This document shows positions 16,803 through 23,812 of a DNA stretch of 53,940 nucleotides, piece by piece. The stretch spans positions 1-53,940 of the forward strand of contig CACLFQ010000004.1 in the NCBI GenBank assembly GCA_902606255.1, given 5' to 3'. The position numbers and the translations under genes were made by a program. Origin of the DNA: an uncultured Prochlorococcus sp. GTDB taxonomy: Bacteria > Cyanobacteriota > Cyanobacteriia > PCC-6307 > Cyanobiaceae. Each line of letters starts with the position of its first letter. Positions within the stretch are counted from its first letter, which is position 1. The notes beneath the pieces are model-generated. The model was not told the DNA's origin, searched no databases, and worked only from the letters and a program-made list of their open reading frames with translations.

Positions 16803-17486
16803 TCAGGATTGGTTTATAACCCTATTCAAGATAGATTTGTGATTTTCTTTACTTGAATCATAAGATTCCATTTTTAAAATTTGATTGTAGATATTTATAT
16901 CTAGAGAAATAAAAGGCTTAATTCTTTCTAAAGTTTCGCTAGATATTTCCAATTTTGATTTTGATAATTCAGGTGAGATGTTTTGCTTTGGCAATTCAAT
17001 TGTTCTATTCAATCTTTCAGATAAAAAATTAATAAAATTATCAATTTTTTCATAAGGAAAAATTCTATCAATTCCAATTCTATTTTTACTTATTAAAAAT
17101 TTACTTTGCCCATTTAAGGAAATTTCATTTCTCTTTCCCACTTCATTTTTATCGCACAACTTAAGTAAGTAATCATCAAAACTCATATCACCAGTATATC
17201 TTTTAGTTTTTTTAATTTCATCTCTAGTTCTGTAACGAAACCACGATGCGAGCCAATCAATAGGTTCTCTCATAACACAACAACTAACGAATTTTTGATT
17301 GGGGAATTCTTTTTTTAAAGCTTTATCCCATTTAATAAATCTTCTTGCACTTATATGCTTTAAACCTCTTGCCTTTGTACCTCTTAGTCTTATTTCAGCT
17401 TTACTCCCGATTGCAGAATCTATACTAGTAGTTCCTGTTTTTGGTACTGAATAAACTATTAAACCTGCATTAACAAAAATTAGCAT
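16803..17486 (-). CDS. Sulfotransferase family protein
   Basis: This 227-residue protein has the PAPS-binding loop PKTGTTS at 15-21 right after a beta strand (LIVYSV). A second motif CCVMREPIDWLASW, the 3'-phosphate site, lies about residue 90. It most resembles the short sulfotransferase family 2-like enzymes acting on carbohydrates. There is no signal peptide or membrane helix. It is flanked by galE and a sulfatase on the same strand, with wide gaps. The acceptor is not predictable. The gap to the sulfatase (17487-17868) contains nothing recognisable. Confidence 0.8.
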   Translation of the reverse strand: MLIFVNAGLIVYSVPKTGTTSIDSAIGSKAEIRLRGTKARGLKHISARRFIKWDKALKKEFPNQKFVSCCVMREPIDWLASWFRYRTRDEIKKTKRYTGDMSFDDYLLKLCDKNEVGKRNEISLNGQSKFLISKNRIGIDRIFPYEKIDNFINFLSERLNRTIELPKQNISPELSKSKLEISSETLERIKPFISLDINIYNQILKMESYDSSKENHKSILNRVINQS

Positions 17487-17868
17487 CCTATTAAAATTTT
17501 TATTAATTATAGACTACTAATAATAATAATATTAAATATCAAAATATTAGGTATTTTTGTGAAGTAAAAATTTTTTTAAGATATTTGTAGGTATGTAAAA
17601 AATTAAATAAGAAAATTAAAAAAATTTCATTTACTTAGTAGATTTTCTATTTTAAAAAATACAAAATATATTTAATTTAATAAGGTATAATAATTTAATT
17701 TTGAAGCTATTGATAAGGATATATATATATGCAATTTGTTTAGAGTTCTTTAGCTGAGTATATGGTTGATGTCATGTATTTATAAAGAATAGCAATTTTA
17801 AAAGCAGTTTATTATTTTAAAGACTTCATACTTATTAAGTAAAATTTAAGATAAATTTATTTTAAAAA
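17487..17868. other. Gap without a recognisable feature
   Basis: These 382 AT-rich bases include a TATATATATA run near 17721-17730. No gene, RNA or repeat can be supported. It may hold the promoter of the sulfotransferase on the minus strand. Confidence 0.35.
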
Positions 17869-19287
17869 CTACTTATAAGTCTTAATTATAAATTTTTGCA
17901 TTCTCTCATGAGATATTTTTCTTAGGAATTTTACTTCTTCGTTGTTTCTGAGTTTTTTGTTATCAATCAAATTTTTGTGCTCGTATTTATCTTCAGGATG
18001 CTTATAAAGTTCTTCTTCAAAAGTAGAATAAAGTATGTATCTAAAATTTCTTGTTCTAACTGAAACCCCTTTTATATTATCACGGTATCGCCTTTTCTTC
18101 CCTCCAAGAGTCCAGAGTGAAACTACAAATTTTCTTGTACTTTTATCGATTTCTTTTTTTAATTCTTTTTTAAATGATTTTCCATGAAATCTTGAAGGTA
18201 TTTCAATATTTAGTAAGTCTAAAATAGTGGGTGCTATGTCAATATTAGATATTGGAGTATTAATATCACATAATGGTATGGATGGACCGCTAATCATTAA
18301 AGGGACCCTTAAAGATCTTTCCCATAATGTAAATTTTTTAAAATTAAGCTTTTCTCCAAGTTGCCACCCATGATCAGACCATAAAACTATAAGTGTTTTT
18401 TCAATTTGTTTACATTCCTCAAGTCTATCTAATATTTTCCCAACTAAGTGATCTGCATAATTAATGCATGCTAAATAAGCTCTGACAAAATCTTTATATT
18501 CATTAAATTTATTTAATTTTCTCCCTTCGCTTTTGCCTTTCCAAAAAGCATTACCGGCAATCTTGGCAATATTTTTTTTTTCATTTTTATCAAAGGGATC
18601 AAAGTCTTTCAACTTAGAAAGCATTCCCAGAGGCAAACTTACATCTTCATCAATTGAGTCGAAAAATTCTTTTCTCGCTAAAAACGGTAAATGAGGTTTA
18701 AATATTCCACAAGCCCAGACATTCTTTTGACTATCTTCATTTATTTTTTTTAAAATAAATTCTACTGTATTATCATCAGCTGTTTTGTGATCAGAAGGAA
18801 TTACTCCGAAATCAAATTTTCCTCCCCCATAACTTTTACATGTATCTGAAACAGGTGCATATTTTACTTCTTTAGAGATCAAAAATTCTTCAAAATCTTT
18901 TTTTGGATATTCCCCATGAAATACTTTCCCAGCTCCAAAACATTTAAATCCAGCTTTTTTCAATTCTCCAAAAATGGAATCCGAAGAATTTTTCCCATGA
19001 AAATCGTACCATTTTTCATTATTAGTAAAAATACCAGTTGAGATAGGATCCTTTGAAAAAAGTGTGGCAGATCTTGAAGGAGAACATGCTGGAACGGGGG
19101 CAAATGCATTTTGGAAATTTGCAGAAATCTTAGACAGTCTATTTAGGTTTGGTGTAACTGTATTTGGGTGTCCTTTAAGTGGTTCAATCCAATCATTTAG
19201 ATCTTCTATCGAGAGTATTAAGACATTATCTATTTCTTTATTACTACCTACAGAAATTTTTTTGGTCAATTTATCACCTGAGTCCAT
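17869..19287 (-). CDS. Cys-type sulfatase (iduronate-2-sulfatase / choline-sulfatase like)
   Basis: This protein has 472 residues. The sulfatase signature CSPSRSATL is at 68-76; C68 is the residue that must be converted to formylglycine. An N-terminal metal site is near E28-D29 (SIEDLNDW, where most relatives have DD). The C-terminal metal and sulfate contacts appear in VLWSDHGWQLGEK and KPHLPF. The order and GKSFK end block match the iduronate-sulfatase-like group. No signal peptide is visible, so it may act in the cytoplasm, for example on an internal sulfate ester. No formylglycine-generating enzyme is in this window. It lies among sulfotransferases, so it probably edits or recycles the same sulfated product. 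Confidence 0.88.
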   Translation of the reverse strand: MDSGDKLTKKISVGSNKEIDNVLILSIEDLNDWIEPLKGHPNTVTPNLNRLSKISANFQNAFAPVPACSPSRSATLFSKDPISTGIFTNNEKWYDFHGKNSSDSIFGELKKAGFKCFGAGKVFHGEYPKKDFEEFLISKEVKYAPVSDTCKSYGGGKFDFGVIPSDHKTADDNTVEFILKKINEDSQKNVWACGIFKPHLPFLARKEFFDSIDEDVSLPLGMLSKLKDFDPFDKNEKKNIAKIAGNAFWKGKSEGRKLNKFNEYKDFVRAYLACINYADHLVGKILDRLEECKQIEKTLIVLWSDHGWQLGEKLNFKKFTLWERSLRVPLMISGPSIPLCDINTPISNIDIAPTILDLLNIEIPSRFHGKSFKKELKKEIDKSTRKFVVSLWTLGGKKRRYRDNIKGVSVRTRNFRYILYSTFEEELYKHPEDKYEHKNLIDNKKLRNNEEVKFLRKISHERMQKFIIKTYK

Positions 19288-19443
19288 CTTTCATCTACAA
19301 ACAATAATACTATAAGGTAAAACCATATAATTAAAAAAAAATTCTTGGATAAATTAATAATCCTACAATAATCAAACATTTCAAGTAATAAAAAAATTGT
19401 AAAAATTAACCTTGACATGTTATCTTAAAAAAAAAATTTATAG

Positions 19444-20307
19444 ATGAAGACTTTTATATTAGGAGTAGGAGCTCAAAAAGCAGGAACAACTTGGCTTTTT
19501 AAACAAATAAAAAATCATCCTAATTTCCAAATGGGTGTTAAAAAAGAAATGCGTGTTTTTAGTGGATACGAGCCTAAAAACCCAAATAAGCTTGAAGAAA
19601 GGCGAGTTAGAGCTGCTAAAGTAATAAAATCTTTAAGAGAAGATCATGAGAAATATTTTGAATATTTTGCAAAATTAGCTTCACCTAATGAAATTTCACA
19701 TGTTGGAGAAATTACTCCTATTTATTGTGATTTAGAGGAAAGTAAATTTGAGTTTATTCGAGACAATTTAGAAAAGAAAAATTTTGAGAAAAAAATTGTT
19801 TTTTTAATAAGGGATCCATATAAAAGAGTTTTATCTCAATTTCGTTTTAATTTAAAAAGAAGTTTTTTCCCATCAATGACTAGCAAAGAAAGAGATTCAA
19901 AAATTAAGGAAAATCCTAATTTGATAGCTGATAATTTTAAAGAAGAAAAAATTATTCAAGAATTAAGAAAATCATCTAAGCAAGAAAAATTTAGAAAAAG
20001 AACTCGGTATGAAATTATTATTCCTAAGTTATTGAAAGTCTTTAAAAAAGAAGAAGTTTTTATTGATTTTTTTGAAGACATGTTCAACGATGGGTTCCGC
20101 GACAGATTCATTAAATTTTCTAATTTGAAAGACCTATCTATGGATTTCGATACTCCTTCAAATATAAGTCCTAAATTAAATCCCCTCCCTAGTGAAGTTA
20201 AATCTGAAATAATAAATTTTTACAAAGATACTTATGATTACATAAGTTCTTTATATCCTGAGAAATCAAGTATTTTATGGAAAGATAGTTTATCCTATTT
20301 AAAATAA
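19444..20307 (+). CDS. PAPS-dependent sulfotransferase
   Basis: This 287-residue protein has a classic sulfotransferase-1/3 layout. The 5'-PSB loop GVGAQKAGTTW is at 7-17, with K12 as the probable catalytic Lys. The 3'-phosphate motif LIRDPYKRVLSQFRF is at 121-135, with R123 and S131. Between them, VGEITPIY (88-95) is the usual acceptor-side block. Heparan-type N/O-sulfotransferases and many bacterial carbohydrate sulfotransferases share this pattern. There is no N-terminal anchor. It is divergent from the sulfatase at 17869, with about 150 bases between their starts. The target is unknown. Confidence 0.9.
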   Translation: MKTFILGVGAQKAGTTWLFKQIKNHPNFQMGVKKEMRVFSGYEPKNPNKLEERRVRAAKVIKSLREDHEKYFEYFAKLASPNEISHVGEITPIYCDLEESKFEFIRDNLEKKNFEKKIVFLIRDPYKRVLSQFRFNLKRSFFPSMTSKERDSKIKENPNLIADNFKEEKIIQELRKSSKQEKFRKRTRYEIIIPKLLKVFKKEEVFIDFFEDMFNDGFRDRFIKFSNLKDLSMDFDTPSNISPKLNPLPSEVKSEIINFYKDTYDYISSLYPEKSSILWKDSLSYLK

Positions 20308-20561
20308 AAAAGTTGGAAACTAGCAAATAAAAATTTTTTTAAAGTTTTAATTTTTTTATAAATTAAATATAGAAGAAGCAAATATCTATAAAAGTCTTTT
20401 AATAATTTAAAAAAATATTTATGTTTTCAGAAAGTAGAGTGATAACTTTATTTTAAAATTTAATTTTTTATTCAATTTTTATTAATAATTTTGAAAGTTG
20501 CTATAAAGTGTTTAAATTAAAATATAAAATCAAAATTTAAACATCTAAAATATTTTAAAAA

Positions 20562-21980
20562 TTGGAATTACAAGAAATAATAAATAAATTTAGACAAAAT
20601 AATGGTGGTGCCTTCACACCCTCAAATGAAGGATTTAGGGTGCTTGATTTAAAGGGACAAACTTTTCAAATTAATCGTCCCATATATATACATAAAATGA
20701 ATAATGTTATTATTTCGAATTTTAGAATAAATATTTCGGAGAAATTTACACAAGAATCTAATTTAAATCTCAACGTACCAAAATTTACTGATAAATTTGC
20801 TCTTAATTTATATAAGGTAAAAAATATTTTATTGAAAGATGTTTATATTGATTGCATGAAAATTTGCTCTGGGATTTCAATATCAAAATTTCTAAGAGTA
20901 AAAATTGTTAGACAATTTGTTTTGCATCAGACTGAATATGGAATTTATTCGCCTAAATGTTCTAAAGAAAATGGAAATAACCATGAATTAGAAATTTTAG
21001 ATAGCAATATTATGGAATATGAGTTTGGAGATGGTTATGGGGAGAAAAAAGGTTATCTGCCAAAGTTCGACGAAGCAGTTAGTCGCAATTCTACTGGTAT
21101 ATTTCTTGGACAAGCTGATAATGTAATAGCTGACTGTAATATTCATCTCTGTAAGGTCGGCATCTTATCCAATATGAGAGCTAATAGAATTCAGGGGAAT
21201 CACATTACTGCAGGTGGAACAAAAGATAGAGAAATTTTTGATTGTATAGTTGTTAATAAAAACACAAGAGGAGCATGTTTGATTCACAATAATTACATTG
21301 ATAATGGGAGGTTATTAATAAAGACTTCAAATGTTGAAATGGCAGATAGAAATTATGTTCATGTTACAGATAATATTTTTTATAGAGGGTATAACCATCC
21401 TATTAATAAAGAATTTAATCATATTTATGTATTAGCCGAAAACAATAATTCTTCTTTTGCCAATGTAATTATAAATTCAAATATTTTTTATAATCAAGAT
21501 GCTAATCTGGATCCAAGTTCAGAGGAAAAAACATTTAATCCTGATTCAGGTTTAGAGAGAGTTATTAAGCCATTTCAAGTGGATACCAAAAATGGGAATT
21601 TAGATAATAAAAGATGCTGGGGATCCTCTATGGAAAAAAATACATTTACTAATTCTCAAGGATTATATGAAATTCCTCAGAGCACAAATTTTGTGGTCAA
21701 ACATAATTTTAAGGCATCTGAAAATGGTAATGAGAAAATTGAATTAAATAAATATGTACCTTTTGGTTTGATTGTAAAGGTATCAATTATAGGAATATAT
21801 TATTCAGAGAAATTAAAAGAATTAAATACAATTACAAACTCCATGAATAATGATATTCCAAAATTAACTGTTATTGATAAACAAATTTTTGTAACATATA
21901 AATCAAAGCTAGACTTCACTCTTCATATAGAAGTGTTGTCAGGTTCTTTTTATAAAAATCACAATATTATTAATCTTTAA
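20562..21980 (+). CDS. Right-handed parallel beta-helix protein
   Basis: This 472-residue protein opens with the pectate-lyase-like/tailspike N-terminal pattern (GFRVLDLKGQTFQINRPIYI). Many short Asn-rich strands follow, each ending in an N or I ladder (NNVIISNF, NRIQGNHITAGG, IHNNYIDNG). This indicates a beta-helix of perhaps 10 or more coils. Such proteins are polysaccharide lyases, hydrolases, epimerases or phage spikes. No catalytic set can be assigned. There is no signal peptide. The start is TTG at 20562, since a stop lies two codons upstream. It sits between a sulfotransferase and cysQ on the same strand, so an action on the sulfated glycan is plausible. Confidence 0.7.
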   Translation: MELQEIINKFRQNNGGAFTPSNEGFRVLDLKGQTFQINRPIYIHKMNNVIISNFRINISEKFTQESNLNLNVPKFTDKFALNLYKVKNILLKDVYIDCMKICSGISISKFLRVKIVRQFVLHQTEYGIYSPKCSKENGNNHELEILDSNIMEYEFGDGYGEKKGYLPKFDEAVSRNSTGIFLGQADNVIADCNIHLCKVGILSNMRANRIQGNHITAGGTKDREIFDCIVVNKNTRGACLIHNNYIDNGRLLIKTSNVEMADRNYVHVTDNIFYRGYNHPINKEFNHIYVLAENNNSSFANVIINSNIFYNQDANLDPSSEEKTFNPDSGLERVIKPFQVDTKNGNLDNKRCWGSSMEKNTFTNSQGLYEIPQSTNFVVKHNFKASENGNEKIELNKYVPFGLIVKVSIIGIYYSEKLKELNTITNSMNNDIPKLTVIDKQIFVTYKSKLDFTLHIEVLSGSFYKNHNIINL

Positions 21981-22046
21981 TCTAAAAATTGGAAATAATT
22001 CTTTATTTTTAACTAAAATGTTTAATTAATTTAATTTACTTAAAAT

Positions 22047-22832
22047 ATGAGTGTTGCAGATTTTATATTTAAATCCGAAGAGAAAAGAAAGTTTCTTATT
22101 AATCTTCTTTGGAAAGCAAATAGTGCAATAATGTCCATATATGATAGATATGATTTTGGTGTAACTTATAAAAACGACGATAGTCCCTTAACTAAGGCTG
22201 ATTTGGCTGCTAATAAAATATTAATTGATGGTTTATCTCTTTTTTCTCCACAATTACCTGTCGTAAGTGAAGAGGATAAAGATTCATTAAAGGTTCCTGA
22301 GAAAAATGATACTTTTTGGTTAATAGATCCTTTAGATGGAACAAAAGAATTTATTAAAAGAAATAATGAATTTACATGTAATCTAGCATTAATAGAAAAA
22401 AATAAAGTTACATATGGTTTTGTAGGAATACCTGCAAAGGGCCTTGTTTATGAAGGTGGTTATGGATTTGGATCAAGGAAACATTACTCAGATGCTAATT
22501 ATGAATCTATAAAATGTACAAATCAAAAAGAGGTTTTAAGAGTAGTTGCAAGTAAAAGTCATTTGAATCAGGAAACTATTGATTTTATTAAGAATCTTGG
22601 TAAAGAAACAGAACTAATTCAAGCAGGTTCAAGCCTTAAATTCATAAAAGTAGCTGAGGGTAATGCAGATTTATATCCAAGAATGGCCCCTACTTGTGAA
22701 TGGGATACAGCTGCAGCACACGCGATTGTTGAAGGAGCTGGTGGAAATGTTTCTGATCATAATGGAAAATCTTTAGTATATGGAAAAAAAAATATTCTTA
22801 ATCCATTTTTTGTAGTTAAGGGATTTAGTTAA
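22047..22832 (+). CDS. cysQ: 3'(2'),5'-bisphosphate nucleotidase CysQ
   Basis: This enzyme hydrolyses PAP, the by-product of PAPS sulfotransferases, to AMP. The 261-residue inositol-monophosphatase-fold protein has the metal site SEED at 74-77, DPLDGTKEF at 94-102 and CEWDTAAAHAI in the C-terminal half, all typical of CysQ. The length is normal. It ends 7 bases before a sulfotransferase gene, so the two are very probably co-transcribed. PAP removal would relieve product inhibition of the sulfotransferases here. The family can also act on inositol phosphates, but the KEF and C-EWD forms and the context favour PAP. Confidence 0.92.
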   Translation: MSVADFIFKSEEKRKFLINLLWKANSAIMSIYDRYDFGVTYKNDDSPLTKADLAANKILIDGLSLFSPQLPVVSEEDKDSLKVPEKNDTFWLIDPLDGTKEFIKRNNEFTCNLALIEKNKVTYGFVGIPAKGLVYEGGYGFGSRKHYSDANYESIKCTNQKEVLRVVASKSHLNQETIDFIKNLGKETELIQAGSSLKFIKVAEGNADLYPRMAPTCEWDTAAAHAIVEGAGGNVSDHNGKSLVYGKKNILNPFFVVKGFS

Positions 22833-22839
22833 TCAAAAC

Positions 22840-23745
22840 ATGTCTAGAATATGCATATTACATATTGGTGTTACTAAAACAGGTACAACTACCATTCAGC
22901 ATTCATTAGATTGTAATAGAAAAATTTTAAGCGCCACTGGATATCAAATGCTTCCAAATAAGCTTAGGAAGGGTAACTCTGATTATCTACTAGCTTTATC
23001 TCATTCAAAAAATAAATTAAATCAAGAAACCCAAGATGTATATAGTAAATTTTTTAATAATGATAAATCTAATATAATTCTTACTTCCGAACAATTCTCA
23101 GTAATCGGAGCAAATGATAGAGATTTTTTCAAAAGAACCTTTGATTTTTTATTTAGTTTTGATTTTAAGGTCTATGTGATTCTTTTTGTAAGAAATCAAA
23201 AAGAGTGGATTTTAAGTGATTATATTCAGGATGTAAAAGGCGGAGGTGTTTATAGTTTAGAGAAATATATTCAAATATCACTTGAAAATGAACCTGAAAA
23301 ATATGATCTCTATAAATTAATAAATTGCTTAAAAAATTCAGGAGTAAATCTAATTATTAGGCCATATTTGAGGGATATTAGAAAAAAATGGAAAGCGGAA
23401 ATGTGTTTTTATAGTTCCCTACCATATTTTCGACTGCCTTTGCAAAAACTTGTAGAAAAAATAAAGGATCAAAATACACTTAGACCTTCTAGGAGTGCCA
23501 TAGATGAAATAATTACTTTCAATAAAGTGTATAGAAGTAATTTCAATAAAGACATTGATTTATATAATAGTTTAAAAAAGTCTTTTAAAGAAGTAGTAAA
23601 TGCCCTTGCAGAAATTCATGCATCAAAAGAACCTTTAGCGCTTAGTAAGCACTGGGAGAATCAGATAGAGAAAGTTTATAGAAATGGAAATAATGAGCTT
23701 TGTAATGAGTTCAAAGATTTAAAAAGAGTACTGATTTTTGATTAA
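22840..23745 (+). CDS. Sulfotransferase-like protein
   Basis: This 301-residue protein has the P-loop HIGVTKTGTTTIQ at 8-20, with K13 in the catalytic position. A 3'-phosphate-like motif FVRNQKEWILSDY lies near 125-137; here RN replaces the common RDP, but R and the downstream Ser are kept. The TTIQ ending is typical of the sulfotransferase subgroup seen in cyanobacterial and proteobacterial glycan clusters. It is 7 bases downstream of cysQ. The acceptor is unknown. The C-terminal 80 residues are helical and charged, with no recognised domain. Confidence 0.8.
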   Translation: MSRICILHIGVTKTGTTTIQHSLDCNRKILSATGYQMLPNKLRKGNSDYLLALSHSKNKLNQETQDVYSKFFNNDKSNIILTSEQFSVIGANDRDFFKRTFDFLFSFDFKVYVILFVRNQKEWILSDYIQDVKGGGVYSLEKYIQISLENEPEKYDLYKLINCLKNSGVNLIIRPYLRDIRKKWKAEMCFYSSLPYFRLPLQKLVEKIKDQNTLRPSRSAIDEIITFNKVYRSNFNKDIDLYNSLKKSFKEVVNALAEIHASKEPLALSKHWENQIEKVYRNGNNELCNEFKDLKRVLIFD

Positions 23746-23764
23746 TAAATATTAAATATTTATT
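23744..23764 (+). terminator. A/T-only hairpin after the sulfotransferase gene
   Basis: AATAAATA and TATTTATT pair around loop TTAAA, at the stop codon end. The stem holds no G-C pair and only a short A-rich tail follows, so it may be a weak terminator or just AT-rich chance. Confidence 0.2.
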
Positions 23765-23812
23765 AAAATTTAGTTTTAAAATAATATTATTTAACCTAAC
23801 TAGTGCGGTTTC

